Assembly: GCA_030847615.1 (NCBI GenBank)
Contig: JAUMIR010000003.1
Coordinates: 288,666,265-288,730,264, forward strand
Length of the DNA stretch: 64,000 nt
Source: Gambelia wislizenii
Taxonomy: Eukaryota > Chordata > Lepidosauria > Squamata > Crotaphytidae
Direction of reading: 5' to 3'
The notes below the pieces were generated by a model. That model was not told the origin of the DNA. It saw nothing but the letters and a program-made list of their open reading frames with translations, and made no database searches. A program made the position numbers and the translations under genes. This document shows positions 1 to 12,304 of this stretch, one piece after another; the first letter of the stretch is position 1; each line of letters opens with the position of its first letter.

Positions 1-1337
1 ATTAATCACTCCCCTTACCCACTACTCAGCCAACCCCGCTCTGGCCTGTGTAATAAGCCAGCACAGGCAAAGGTCTAATACACATGTGGTGGCTCTCACC
101 TCTCCAAGGATCCTGTCCACATCCTTGGGCTGCAGAAACTGGAAAGTATCAATCAGCACTGGACAAGCAGGGGCCAGCAGTACATCCACCAGACCTGTAT
201 CAACTCTAGCATCCAAGTCAAAGCAAATCCAGGCAATTTTATCTGTAAAGTTTTGGGCAAATCCTTGGCATTGGGCTGTTGATGGGCTTAAATTCTCCTT
301 TGGGCCAGATTGTAACAGATCCCTAATCATTTGAAACAGCTCAACTGGATGATTCTGTGCAGATGCAATTGTGTCCTGGCCACCTACCTTATTGTCCTAT
401 TATATACCTTCAGATAGACTCAAGTCCATTTTCAGTTGGACTGACTCTGAGTTTTCTGCCAGTGTTGCTCTAGTCTTTGTCTCATTTCATTGCTATAAGC
501 ACCTTAGAAAAGCAGGGGGCTGCTTTAGCTCCACTCTATAAAAAAGACACTTATGAACAATTATGTCCACTGTCATGATAATTTCCTGTTTCAGAGATCT
601 GCCAGGGATTCATCTGGATTACCTGCCAAGGCAGCAGGAAACTCCTCAAGAGCCATCAGAAATCCATCTGGACCCAGAAGTCTCCAGGACTACACCATCT
701 TTATGGAACCCCACCACCACCACCACTGCAGAGGTTCTGAGTCCCAGAAAATCTAAAGCTGACCAAGAAGTGATCTGCTCATGACAACAGAACAGTAGAA
801 AGATCCTCCATTCTCATATCACCACCATCTCAGCCAGTGCAGAAAACAAGGTCCAGAGTGTGTCCAGCAGCACAAATGGGGCCAGACAGCACTTGGGACA
901 GACCCATAATTCTCATGATGGATAGGCAGGGTAGTTTCAGCATGGATGTTGAAACTATCCATCATCACAAGCTGTAGAGACTCCAACACTACTCCTGAGA
1001 CCACCCCTGCTAGCTCATGAAGGGAGATTGTTGAACAGCAAGGTGGACAGTGCACCAACAGAATCCCTATTCTGTCACAGCCAGCCACCTTCAAATAAAC
1101 ACACTCAAACCTTGCAGACTGAGGAATAGGGCAATTGGTCAAGGGGATATTATAGCAACTCCAGCTCCCTGCCTCTCAGGTCTCACCAGCTGTAGCACAG
1201 AGAATCCTGGTGGGCAAAGCTGAGAAAGATTAAGCCCTTCCCAGCCACACACCTTCATCCAATATCATTCATAGAACATCATTTATTGTGCTCTTCCTGC
1301 TAGTGTAACACTTTACACAACCCTCTGCCAAGAAGCT
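1..1337 (-). mobile_element. L2-type LINE fragment: endonuclease domain and linker
   Basis: Minus-strand frames at 819-1142 and 22-330 read as consecutive pieces of an L2-clade non-LTR polyprotein. The first has the endonuclease core in decayed form: VYLKVAGCDRIGILLV, then VMMDSFNIHAE where L2 elements have a GDFN motif. The second has the linker before the reverse transcriptase (FQFLQPKDVDRILGEVRAT and a degraded DPCPSWL motif). The piece reads from about 1140 leftward past the window edge; 1143-1337 shows no readable domain. Frames are broken, so it is a relic inside JAM2 intron 1. The L2 assignment rests on motif recognition only. Confidence 0.6.
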
Positions 1338-2314
1338 TGTCATGATGGAGTGACCAGCCCATTATGGTGAGTTCATCTACAAAATCTACAGGTCACAGCA
1401 ACTGGAAAATCCCACTCTCTGCATGCCATAGCAACAGGTATTGTAGAGAGGGTAGGACCCTCATTTCCTAAACATGACATCACATCACCTGACTGCAGAG
1501 CCAATCCAAATCTGGAAATCAGAACCAATCAGATCTAACCAAAAGACTTTTAAGTTTCTGACTCCTTTGTTCAGAGCCACATGCTTGGGAGCCACATGGT
1601 TTGACCAGCAAGATAACCAGACATGATAACTGAGGTCAGGGGACTGACCTCCCTCATGGCTCTATAATATCAAAGAGCCGAAATGATACCATGAAGTCTA
1701 AGGAAGAGACTTCCAAATAACTCTGAATTTCCAGCTCCAGAGACTAGCTAGGCTGGCTATGATGAGCCTAGCCTAGCCCATCCCATTCGGACATGGACTG
1801 ATGGCATGGACATCATAAATGTGAGCTATTATTTTCTTAGCTAAGGGAACATGTCTAGTTAGCATGCGTTAGTTTTATGATTTATTTTCACTCTTATGAC
1901 TGAATGGATTCCTGTAACTTGATTAAGCTGAGATCCTGGAGGAGTGATTTCCCTCCATGCTGTTTCATTGCTTGAACTAAAAAATAAAGTTTACTTTCTT
2001 TTTCTCTACCAACTTGCCTCACGCGCCTGTCAGTCAGCTATCTTGTCTCTTTTCTGGGGGAAATAGAGAAGGGGGGTTAGGAATCCCCAACAGAGTGAGT
2101 TGTTCACTGGTTAGCCAGAGAACTGTCCTGGTTTCCCACTGAATTGGGTTCAAGAACTTTCTAACAGTTGGTGGTGGTCTACCAAAGGACAGGTCTCCAG
2201 GGATTTCTAGACTAGGAAAACCTTTGAGAGTGTGTTTTCAGATTGTACAAAAAGCCTGGGAGCTCCCTTCCCTTCTCTGTGAAGTTGGATTGCACAGAGA
2301 GGAAGAGCTTCTCC
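1338..2314 (+). repeat. LTR-like repeat, copy 1 of 3
   Basis: The sequence starts TGTCATGATGG and matches, nearly end to end, the repeats at 26947-27901 and 48905-49847. Shared landmarks in order are a 'cacctgact' block, 'accatgaagtct', a 'gagactagctaggctggct' block, an AATAAA signal near 1982, and a final 'cacagagaggaagagctt' block. Copies 2 and 3 end in CATCACA followed by TGGTGGCAGC, so the unit looks like a TG...CA LTR with an adjacent primer site. This copy lacks the TGGTGGCAGC continuation, so it is a solo or end-truncated LTR. It contains no coding sequence. Confidence 0.55.
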
Positions 2315-5090
2315 GCCTTAATAAAGCGTCATTGACCAATTTAAACCTGCTCTGCATCAGTTTCAGACCCATGTATGAACAGTATCAAAACAAGTGTTTC
2401 TTGATTATTCCAAGATGTTGGCTGAGTGCTAAGTTACTTCCCTTTAAGCCTTAAAGGGTTAAGCAAGACGAGCTGTTCAAAAATTCTGAATTATTCTTCA
2501 ACATAGAATAAAGGGCTGGTGATCATGTGAAATATAAAACTAGGTTTTGTATTTCATGGACCCTGCTTACTGATGTGGAATCTTAACAAAGGTCCCTAGA
2601 AGTTAAACTCAGATTCACAGAACTTTGTCTCTTTCATTTCCAAGGTGACCGGAGATGAAGGGCCAAATTATGCATTACATGCAAACTCATTTTATAAATT
2701 GCCAACATTTGTTTTCATGAAAAATAGCTCTGTTAGGCAGATGAAGAATCTAAATATGTATTAGGATCCCAGAAGAAGAGAAAAGCAACTGGCGTAGTAG
2801 AGACAGGGAACTTTGCCAAACTATACAATATTGTCTTATCTAAGAGTCCTGGACCACAGCCTTGCTTCAACTGGAAAAGGAGGGGTGACCTTTGTGTTTT
2901 TTTCTTGGGAATCATGTGGTGCATCATGGAATTATAGGCACAGCAGAGTCCTGAACTGTTGTTGGCAGCAGGATTAAACCTTTGACATTTTACATAAAAT
3001 GATTTTTATTTTAGGAACAAAATATGTTTGCAAAGATAAAAATCAACTGGCCATCTTTGTAGTAAACTAACTTGCAAATTCTGATACACATGTATTGCCC
3101 TTTCAAATACATTTAAAATAAACAAACTATGCATACATGGAAAGTAAATCAACCCGTGGCGGATGCAGATCAACACATGGCGGATGCAGATTACACAGGA
3201 TTATTATCAGTACAGTGTTATGCTTTGTGTCAGATTCATTGGTTAACAGTGCTGCTTTTAAGTGGGCTTAAGGGCTATTTTTCACTTCCCTTCCTTTAAA
3301 CAAAAAGAAGAGCCTGGCACTCTTAAAGGTGAAAGCTAAGGAAGCATTCATTACCATGCAAAAGTTTGCTCCAACTCCTTTACAAAGACAGCAAAGTGGA
3401 AAAAACATTCATGGATCTTGCACACTGACCTAGGATGTTTAAAAAACAACAACCAACCAACCACTATATTTGGTGGCTCAATCAGCAAGAATTTAAATGT
3501 AGGAAGAAGTGGAAAATTGCATCATCTCTGGTGTTCAACAAAATTGGACAAAACCAACTACATAGAGAACTTTCTAAAACCTTCTTCCAGCTCCAGGGTC
3601 AGTCACTTACAAAGATGGACTGTGATTCCAAACAAAGCAGGAAAGAATTGCAGTACTGTAAATACTGTCAAGACTCAGGAAAGCATTAAAAGTACCAGCT
3701 CATCATTTATGTAACCTTTTCAGTGTACAATTTCTTTCAGCTTCATCTTCATAAACAAAAAACTGAGATCCAGTCAATGAACTGCTCAGAGCAACATGTG
3801 GGCACTCATGTTTTAACTAAAAGGGTCTTTCCTTACCCCTTTAATGTTCACTGTGGGAGCTTTGGTTTTACAAGTAGAAAACTTATTTTGGTGTCATACG
3901 AAAAGTTATCTCAAAAATAAAATCTTTACATTACAAAAAACATTTTTGCTATTCCAAATTATATACCTTTCCCCACATCATATACCATCAAACAGATGAA
4001 AAATAGGACATGTGTGGCTGAGCTACATCACAGTGTGGTCAAAAGGATATGGCCAGGTAACAAAAATGTAAAGGTTAGTAATGAGGAAGAATACACAAAA
4101 CTACTATTTTAAGCAGAGAAATCCTAGAATATATGTATATACTGATTTTTAAAAGGGCAAGACTTAACCCTGTCCTCTTCTCTCTGCCCTCCTGAGTTGA
4201 CTGAGTTGTAAACTACTTCTGCAGTTTGAACCATCTGAAGTAAGCCAAGGATGAGGAGGGAATGTGGGAGGCAAAGAAAGAAACTGGGACATTTTAAGCA
4301 CAGCTGAGAAAATGGGACAGCAAAGGACTGCCAAATTGAGACGGTCAGAGGGTAGGCCACCAGATGCTCAGATATAATGCAGAAGCCAGTCACTATGTTC
4401 TAAGCCACCTTGACTCCTAGGGTTGGGAGAAAAGGAGGATACAAAATAAATAATTAACTAAATCTTAGACTCACCTACTTCACAGGATTGCTGTGAGTCA
4501 TGTATACCACCACAAATTCACATCTAATAAATAAAGTGACAGAGGTGTAAGAGTTTCACACAAAGGGAGAAATGCAGCTGGGGCATGGTTTCAATTATTC
4601 AAAGATCATATTAAATCTTCTGATAAAAAAAGAAACATGTAAAATCTTTTCAGCTAAGAAATCAATTCAAAATCACAAAGGTGGAGAATTTAAGAAAAAT
4701 ATTATGTCTGTCATGAATTCAGTATGCATTCTTATCAGAGCTCCAACATATTTCGCCACACATTGTTTTCACAGCTGTGTGTTTCAGGTTCACACAGTTT
4801 TGTTCATCACACTGTTTGGGTGTGGTGTTTTGCTTCCACTTATTTTTATTTTCTTAACCCCTTATTTTCACTGAAGTTATATTTGTCAGAGAGAAAACAT
4901 AGCTATTAACTTTTTCTTTTTATCAAATTCTTTACTGTGGAGTTACATGTTGCTTTAGTTTTCAATACCTGTGGCCAACTTTTTTTTTATATAATAAGCA
5001 AAACCCTGAATATTTTTCACAGTCCTTCTGAAGGGCATGAAGTCGAGTTTCTTTTAGAAAGTTTGATGTATTTCTGTTTCTTTTAAAGTA
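2315..5090. other. Repeat-poor intronic stretch, no gene seen
   Basis: AT-rich intron sequence. The only structure I see is a short tandem duplication near 3144-3189. Open frames here are short and carry no recognisable motif. Confidence 0.6.
3144..3189. repeat. Short tandem duplication (~22 bp x 2)
   Basis: Two adjacent copies of a unit containing 'tggcggatgcagat', with small differences between them. Confidence 0.7.
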
Positions 5091-5333
5091 CAGTTAGGGC
5101 CTGTATCCACTGAAGTTTGGTTCTTGGACTTACTGCAGATACTGGAAAACACGGATAACAGAAAATTCTATTAAAGTAAAAGACTTCTGGTAAAAACATA
5201 CCATAGAGTTGCATTGTAGGACCTAGAAGATGCCTGGAGAAGATGCCTCTCTAGGCATTTTCCAGCATGACACTATAGTATGTTTCTTTATTTTGTGTCC
5301 TGAGGATAACTGAAAGTTCAGATATCAGCCCAA
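5091..5333. mobile_element. Pogo/Tigger-like MITE, partial
   Basis: It begins TA/CAGTTAGGGCCTGTATCCACTG and matches the element at 50941-51205 through 'tctggtaaaaacatac', 'atagagttgcattg' and 'gatgcctctctaggcattttcc'. The far terminal inverted repeat is degraded ('agatatcagcccaacta'). It is non-autonomous with no transposase sequence. Confidence 0.65.
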
Positions 5334-6484
5334 CTACATACATAAAGGCTGAACAGCAAATACAGGCTGAAGAACGACCAACCCAAGTTGCTCAGCTTTA
5401 GCAGCGGATTTCTGACATCATTATCAGGCTGGACCTTTGAGGTGAAGTGCAGTTCCCATCAGCCCTACCAGCATAGCAACTAATGAGTTATGCCTTGAGT
5501 TGCAGTCGAACAACATTTGGGTCCTTTAATACTACAGTTATAACACTTATGGTGAGGCACTAGAATTCTCCAGCTGAGAATTCAAAATGCACCTCCCTAA
5601 TCTACAAATCCCAGGATTCCAGAGGAGGGAAGTTATAGTGCAACCATAAATCTGTAGTTGACCCCAAGGGCCACATGATTCCCATTCCAAAGTAAATCAT
5701 GGAAGTGAAGGGGAGCAGGAGAAGTCCAATCCTGGTTTTTACTAGAGTTTACATTCAAACTAAATTTTTATACCATTCTTCAGTACAGAAAGCCCAGTAA
5801 ATTGGTTCATTAGTATACAAATCATTTATTAACTAAACAGTTAAGGTGTCACTAACTAGACAATATGCAAGTGATATGAATACTAGCACATACACTTAAG
5901 CGAACCCAATCAATCATCACATCTATCTTGTCTAAATCTATACTATAATATAAATTGTTTGTTTATTTGTATGTCTGTTATGCTACAGAAATGCTTGATT
6001 ACAAAGTTACCAAGCTTAGCATGTTACCCAATTGGACCAAAATGAAGACTATGGCAAGGTTTTAGAGCCAGTCAGTTAACTACATCAAGTACCTCCTGAA
6101 CAAAGACTTACAATTTCTGTCAATTTCATTTTATTTTATGGTACTCTAGAAACCACATATGAGAACCAATTTTGCTTAAATGTGATATTTATGGTTAGAC
6201 TAGCATTTGCTAAATTTGGGACCAATTAGTAAACTTCAGCTTTGTTTAGTTTGGGTCCATTCTGCATGCAACTTGAAACACCTTTTAGGTACTGCAGGTG
6301 CTAGCATCCAGACTTTAAATTAATTCAAATCATATGTGGAACAATGAACTTTAACTCAGACAATACTGGGTACATTTCCTAGTACTAAATAAATACCTTT
6401 TATGTTGTATTACTTTCTATGTAACCTGAAGTAACAGGGAAACACTTGTTTAGTAGAAATACTGGAGGAAGGGAACTGGGCCTC
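5334..6484. other. Intronic stretch with MITE scraps, no gene
   Basis: Pieces near 5440-5470 ('gcagttcccatcagcccta') and 5605-5630 ('acaaatcccaggattccag') resemble hAT-type and palindromic MITE interiors seen elsewhere in the window. The rest is AT-rich and unremarkable. Confidence 0.45.
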
Positions 6485-6699
6485 TAATCTACACAAAACA
6501 AACAATCCAGTTTGAAAACTGGATTATTTCCCTTGGCTCCTTCCTATGGAATCCTGGGATTTGTAGTCTGGTGAGGCATCAGCACTCTTTGGCAGAGAAG
6601 GCTAAAGACACTTTAAAACAACAAATCCCAGGATTCCATAGGAAGGGGTCATGGCAAATAATCCAGTTTCAAACTGGATTATTTGTGTAGTGTGGATTA
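6485..6699. mobile_element. Palindromic MITE, copy A
   Basis: The ends are inverted copies: 'aacaatccagtttgaaaac' on the left and its complement within 'ataatccagtttcaaact' plus 'tgtgtagtgtggatta' on the right. The interior carries 'ctatggaatcctgggattt' and, inverted, 'aaatcccaggattccatag'. It is the same family as 12305-12526 and 54843-55051. There is no coding capacity, and the transposase superfamily is not assigned. Confidence 0.75.
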
Positions 6700-7654
6700 C
6701 CTCACTGCTACAAGAGAGACACAGAAATGTAGACAGAAGGATCTGGAATACCTGAAGGTCAAGCTGATCACATGGGCAGGAATGGAGCAATAGAAAACCT
6801 ATTCCTTGACCAAGAACTAAGAGAACTGTCAGAGTTTAATATGAACCACTAAACGCTGTAATTACTGTAGAATTTATTTTCAATTCCAGGTCTTCCAAAT
6901 GAAAACAAAAGTTTGATTTGAGTGGGCAATGTAATTTGAAAGTGTGCCAGCCAATCCTAACTGAGACCATGGTGGATGACAAAGTGTTAAACTCATCTGC
7001 CCCCATGATAGAATCTTAATTTAGACTGGGTTCTCCATTCTGACTTTTGAGTAAGGGAAAAAATAGTTGCTAGCTATGTCTTCGAAGTAAAGTGTAGTTT
7101 GACCTTCAGTTCTTTTGTGATGAGAAGCATCATAATAAGAGCCTGCTCAATCAGACTGAAAAGCAATCTAAACCAAAGGTGGAAAAACACTGGCCTGTCA
7201 TATGCTTTTGCCTAGAACTCCTAGAAATCCCAGGTAGCTTGGCCAACAACAAGGGACAGTGGGAGTTGTAGTCCAACATATCTGGAAGGTCAAAGGTTCC
7301 CTATAGAACAGGGAAAGCAATCCTGTGTTCCTCCAGAGGTTGTTGGACTGCACCTTCCAACATTCCTCACAACTGAGTATGGTGGCTAGAACTGCAGTTG
7401 AATGACATGTGGAGAGGCACAGAATTTTTACTCCTACCATAGACCAAGGATGGGAAATGTGCAGCCCTCCAGATGTTCTTGTACTAAGACTACCATAAAC
7501 CCCATCCAGCAGAGCCAATGGTGCATAGAAAAACATCTGGAGGGTCCTATGTTTCTCCATCCTGATCTAGACCACTTTTCTGTTTCTAATAGTAGCCAGT
7601 CAGATGCAGGGCACAAGGGCAAAAACCTTATTCTGTTCCCCAGCAATTGTATTC

Positions 7655-7705
7655 TTGTAGGGCAGGGGGTTGGACTAGATGGCCCTTGTGATTCTATGAT
7701 CTATC
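7655..7705 (+). mobile_element. CR1 LINE 3' tail scrap
   Basis: 'ggttggactagatggccc' followed by 'gattctatgat' is the characteristic CR1 3' end; compare 37120-37180. Confidence 0.8.
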
Positions 7706-7715
7706 TATGCTCTAT

Positions 7716-7759
7716 GGTATGTAATCTTCGTTTGCGAAGAAAAGCCAGAGGGTATGTAA
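7716..7759 (+). mobile_element. 26-bp LINE 3'-end insertion with 9-bp target duplication
   Basis: The direct repeat GGTATGTAA at 7716-7724 and 7751-7759 flanks 26 bp (7725-7750) that match the last bases of the zinc-finger LINE at 41346-41372: the hairpin CTTCGTTTGCGAAG followed by AAAAGCCAGAG. It is an extreme 5'-truncated insertion consisting of essentially only the terminal hairpin. Confidence 0.75.
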
Positions 7760-8065
7760 AGGAATGCTGCCTGCCTTGGACCATTAAAAGTTGTCTTGAG
7801 CAATAAAGGCTCTCCTCTGCAGCCCTGTTTGGACATACCTTCTCCTACAATCAACCATAATGCTCTAACATAATTAATCATAATATGGGGGAGAGTGGGG
7901 CCCTCCAGACATTAACTGCCTCTCCCACCTAATCAGTGCAACTGACAGTGAAATATGCTAGAAGTAGCAGTTCAACAATACCTATCTAGGTGACACAATT
8001 CCCTTTCCTACGTGTAATGTGTGGAGAGCAAGGGGCAGGCATCCAATTAACCATTATTTTTATTA

Positions 8066-8286
8066 CAGTTGGCACTTCATATCCATGGATTCTGTATCCA
8101 TGGATTCAACTATCCATGGCTTGAATTTAAAAAAAAATCCAAAAAAGCACACTTTGATTTTTCCATTTTACATAAGGGATACCATTTTACTATGTCATTG
8201 TATATAATGTGACTTGAGCATCCACGGATTTTGGTATCCATGGGGGATCCTGGAACCAAATCCCAGTGGATACCAAGGGCCCACTG
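8066..8286. mobile_element. Pogo/Tigger-like MITE with TA target duplication
   Basis: It is flanked by TA and starts CAGTTGGCACTTCATATCC; it ends 'accaagggcccactg' then TA. The inverted ends and the internal 'ggattttggtatccat' and 'ttgaa' blocks match 54100, 55971 and 62066. CAGT termini and a TA duplication are the hallmarks of Tc1/mariner-superfamily pogo/Tigger elements. There is no transposase. Confidence 0.8.
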
Positions 8287-10071
8287 TAACTGTATGAGGG
8301 TAAACCTCTGACTTGTCAATAGAAGTGGGTACCTCTGAACATATGCAGAATTTTCTCTCTCACAATACTGAACATCATGTACTGATTTTATATATTGGCC
8401 CTATGTGAGTAAAGGAGAGGACTTAGAGACTACGACTTCTGAGCATTTCTTGTTTGTTGGAAAAGTAATTATTTGGTGACTATTTCCCTTATTCAAGAAA
8501 AGGAAGGCAAAGAAATAAAAGATGCCCAACTTTCATATCCAACCATCAAGTCTTTCCTGCTGGTGGTCTCTAATTATCTATTGAGACAAGAACTAGCAGT
8601 GTAATGACAAGAAGCATAAAACAGACAAGCCAACAGAGAGTACTGAGCACAAATAAAAACTGGTGGTTGAATTTCCTCAAGGGCTGAGGTAGTACTTGTA
8701 TATTGAAAGAACTCAGAGGCATGGTGCTTCAACTCTCTGTGGTCAACACCAGTCTCTTCCTCCATATCTGGTAATGATGGGAATTGTGATCAATACCAGG
8801 TTGACTAGAGGCTACCAGGTTGTGGGAAGCTGCACAAATGACCTGGGAGAGAAACAGGAGGCTTCTTTTACTTGTGAATGAAGTGAAGAAAGTAAGAAAC
8901 CACATGAGTTTCCTGCTGCTCAGAAGGGTATCCTATGCTTTTGCTAATTGCTTGAAATGTAAGGTGGAAAAATGAGACCTGCAAGTGAGGGATTTGTGTG
9001 GTGGTTCCAGGTCCCTTACATACCAGGGGGCTAGGCTTGCTTACTCCTGTGCGAGCTGGCAAAGAGATGCTTTAGCTATGGATTCCTGCACTGATGAGGG
9101 CTTGGACTAGATGGTCTTTGGAGTGCTTTCCAACTCTAGGAGGATTTGTGAATGTTCTCGGTAGCTGCATCTCATCAGATCATCCTATTTCTTCAAAAGC
9201 AATCCCTAGGGCCAAAACGTATTTGGCAGTGTTCCTTGCAGCCTGCTCCTAACCAAGCAGGATAAAAATGAAACTAAGACACAACATAGAATAAGAAATA
9301 CAAAGCTTATAGGAATGAAGACTTAACACCCAGATCCTAAGCATGATGTCTCAGAAGTAAGTCCTGCTGGGTTTTTGATGGTGATTCCTGAGAAAGGTTT
9401 CAGAGAAGGCTGCACATGCCTTGCATCCAGAAATCCCACTTGAGACTGCAGCCAGACTTTATTCCTCCACAGCGCAGCAAAGATGTGGTGTCTCCCCCAC
9501 TCCACCAACACTTCTCTAGAATCCACAGCTTTACCCTCAATTCCAGGGCTCTCACTTCACAGAAAGCACACATAGGAGTGTAGCCTACACACCTCATTCT
9601 TATTTGTGTTAGTAACAGTCAAAGAAATAGCTATGTCAGTCTGAAAGGTGGGACTGGTTTCCTTTATGACTTTTCCCCAGACTAACTGGGAAGAAGAGAT
9701 ATCTTGCATATGCTTATGTGGACATGGTCAGCTACCCAGACGCATACTGTAGATCACAAAAGCTTATGCTAGAAATCTTCCCAGCTAGTCTCAAAGGTAC
9801 TACAGTACTGGATTCTTTCATGTCTTCTTAGGCATGTTCATAGTATCCCCATTGTATTCAGGGGGTCACTCATTCCTAGACAGGACAGATAAGAAGATCC
9901 CAGCTCTGCAATGAAAACAACAGTTCTTTGAAAGAGACATAACTTAACCATATTGGGAAACTGAGTCCCAATATTGAGGAAAAGGTGGGATATAAATGGA
10001 AAAAAAAATGGATAAAGATTAACCCTGGCCCTGGACAAAGCGGAGAAAACTTTATTATTATTTTTTTTGAC
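8287..10071. other. Intronic stretch, no gene seen
   Basis: A decayed CR1 tail lies near 9090-9150 ('gcttggactagatggtct'). The remainder has only short random frames. Confidence 0.5.
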
Positions 10072-10179
10072 ACTATAGTTCCCAGAATCCAGCAGCTTGT
10101 TCCATAATGCAATTCTGCCAGAACTGGGAAACTTTATTTTGGACTACAACTCCAACCAGCCTGGCTATTGGCCATACTG

Positions 10180-11620
10180 GCCAGGGGATTCTGGCCCCTG
10201 CGGTCTCAAATCCTAATTTTCCCCAGCTCCGGCTGGGCGGCGGGGGGGGGGAGAAAGCGCCTGCCGTGGCGGCTCCCTTCCCAGCCACCCTGTTGGCCCC
10301 AGCCAAGCAGACATAGCCGGCCAAGGGCTCCCGGCTTCCCACTTTTGGTGGCAGCCTGGGGGCTAATGAAATCCCAGCCAGCGGAGGTGGCCGGCCGGCG
10401 GGCGGTCTCCGTCCTCGTTCGGCAGAAGGGCAGTCCTGCCTAGTGGGACGGGAGAACGAGAGCGTGAAGGAAGGAGCCCCGGAACGGCCAAGACAAGAGC
10501 CGCCAAAAAGCAAAAGGAAAAAGGAGAGCGGGCAGCTGATTCGCTTCCTTGCGCCTCAGCCAGGCGGGGAGGAGGCGGGAAGAAAAGGGCGGCACTGGGG
10601 GGAAAGACGCTCTCCTGAGGGAGCCCCCAACCGCCTCGGCGTCGCCTTGGCTGGAAACAACCGAGAGGCTCCTGGCCGGGGAAGGGATGGAGGACGCGCT
10701 GGGGAGGAGGCGGCGAGCTTGGTCCAGGGCCCGGTTGAGGGGCTTCGGGAGGGGGCCGGCGGACGCCCTCGCCTCAGAAAGAGACCCTCCGAGGCCATCC
10801 AGCCAGAGAAGGAAAAAGAGGGAGAGAAGCGGGCGAGTGGACTTACAGCCAAGGGACCCGAAGTAGCAGCCGAGCAGCCTGAGGAGGAGCAGGAGGCGGC
10901 CAAGGAGGACCCCGCCGCCGCGCCTCGCCATCTTCGCAGCAACAGCTGCTTCTTTGGGGGGGCTCCCGCCTCAGCCCCCTTCTTTCCTTCTTTCCTCCTT
11001 CCCTCGGCAAAGCCAGGCAGGGAGAGTCGCGGGCGGCGGCACGGTGGCCGCTCCAGTTGGGGAGGGAAAGGCCGGCGGGCGGGCGGGGTGAGGAGGGACT
11101 CGCCGCAGCTGGAAGGGCTGAGGGGGAGAAAAAGCCCTCTTGCCCCGCGGCGGCTCCTCCCTTCCCTCCCACTTTGCTTATTGCACCTCGCGGGGCAGCG
11201 GGAAAACAGTGCCTTCCTCACACTCTGGACCGGGGTGGGGTGGGGAGATATTTTCCGTTAGGTTTTCGTCAGCAGCCAAGCAAATACGCACCAAGTGGAG
11301 CAGCAGGAGGAGGAGACTTGGGGGGAACTAAACTGAGGGAACGTGTCGGGGTAATTCAACTCTCCCCCCGCCCACTTGGTGCCTCTTTGTATTGGGATGA
11401 ATGTTTCCTTTAACTCCGAGGCGGCTGCCAGGAAGGTCTTAAAAGAAGAGGTGGCCCGACGCGGGAGAACGAAAGGAGCGGGTTTCTATAGGAAAGAAAC
11501 AAGGAGGGAGGCCCCCCGCTGTACCTATTGGCCCGCCGGCCCTTCACGGGGTCTGTCAATCTCGCCCTGCGTTTTGGGGCTGGGAAGGAGGCCTCGCCCG
11601 GTCCTGTTGGTCGTCTAGGA
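10180..11620. promoter_or_regulatory. JAM2: CpG island at the JAM2 5' end
   Basis: This is the most GC- and CpG-rich stretch in the window and covers JAM2 exon 1 and both sides of it. GC-box-like runs such as 'ggcgggcgggcggggtg' lie near 11072-11089, upstream of the minus-strand start codon. The JAM2 promoter and 5' UTR should lie at about 10932-11300. No TATA box is evident where expected, which fits a CpG-island promoter. Long open frames on both strands here are composition artefacts. Confidence 0.8.
10847..10931 (-). CDS. JAM2: JAM2 exon 1 coding part: junctional adhesion molecule B signal peptide
   Basis: JAM2 is a single-pass immunoglobulin-superfamily adhesion protein of endothelial and other cell junctions. 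Only its first coding exon is here. The start codon is at 10931-10929 on the minus strand; 28 codons plus one base follow before the donor GTAAGT (10846-10841). The peptide begins MARRGGGVLLGRLLLLL and continues RLLGCYFGSLG: a basic start, a leucine-rich core and a small-residue end, that is, a signal peptide. The MARR start, the 28-codon length and the phase-1 junction agree with my knowledge of human JAM2 exon 1. It sits in a CpG island and points away from MRPL39, also as in human. The immunoglobulin, membrane and PDZ-binding exons lie beyond the left edge. Confidence 0.88.
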
Positions 11621-12304
11621 AACCAAATGGGTCGTTGGGGCTGATGTAAGGGTTGATTCACCGTTCCCCAACTGATTCTGTGGGTCGGGTGGGGGGGGGA
11701 GTTGCTACAGGGAGGGGATAAAATGAAGGGAGTGCCCCTCCATAAAAACTCTCCACTCCCCATGAAATGTTCCTTCAGTTATTAACAACCATTCTTTCAA
11801 ACATTCATAACCTTTGCTGTGTTTTTTTTACATTCCCCTTAGTAACTTTGGTCCCCCTTTTTTTGTGGAGATGGTGAAATTCTGTCTCTAAATGCTCAAC
11901 TGAAGTTTTAAACTACTGTACCACAAATTTTGGGGACTGGCAGAAAATGTTATTGGCAAGACCAGAATTCTTATTTTGCCCCCACAGCTGCACCTCTCAT
12001 TGGTCTATTGTAGTTCAGACTACCAAAAGAATTCAGACTTATGCTTAGGTGTTGGCTGTGGCTTCACTATGGCTGTGTCATGATGCATCCCTCTCCCTGA
12101 TGGTGTGACCTGGTGCGGTTTGGCCTCTCTGCACCCAGTGCTGCCCTTGGGTGTTGGTCATGATTTTAAAAAATAAAAATAAACAGGGAGGGGTGCACAT
12201 GAGATTCAGTTTAGACCCCATTCAGAAATTAGGTAATCAGCTCAGTTTCACTCAGACAGAGGACACACATACATGCACAGGAAGTTGATCTGAGCCTACA
12301 CCAA
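11621..12304. other. Flank of the JAM2 CpG island, no gene
   Basis: A block around 11660-11715 ('ttccccaactgattctgtgg' and a G run) recurs at 20408-20460. No coding signal. Confidence 0.5.

Larger units (their letters stand above)
6700..8065. other. Intronic stretch with MITE scraps, no gene
   Basis: Around 7150-7560 are several copies, in both orientations, of the motif 'ccagatgttcttg..cta.aac..ccat', a frequent hAT-MITE interior in reptiles. A CR1 tail and a 26-bp LINE insertion within it are listed separately. The open frames at 7198-7560 and 7402-7806 are translations of these repeats. Confidence 0.5.
1..10846 (-). other. JAM2: JAM2 intron 1 (partial, runs off the left edge)
   Basis: Everything to the left of the JAM2 exon 1 donor reads as intron on the minus strand. 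I looked for the next JAM2 exon, which should encode the start of the first immunoglobulin domain, among the minus-strand open frames and found none. The interval is filled with repeats listed separately. A long first intron fits the JAM2 structure I know in mammals. Confidence 0.75.

Noticed and set aside
712..727. CAC repeat encoding a histidine run
   Set aside because: A five-unit trinucleotide run inside decayed L2 sequence with no gene context.
7198..7806. Overlapping 120-134 aa frames on both strands
   Set aside because: They run through MITE scraps and a CR1 tail and have no domain.
10443..11261. Long overlapping open frames on both strands (272 aa plus, 221 aa minus)
   Set aside because: They lie in the CpG island, have low-complexity composition and overlap each other in opposite frames. 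Only the 85-base JAM2 exon has a splice donor and a recognisable peptide.
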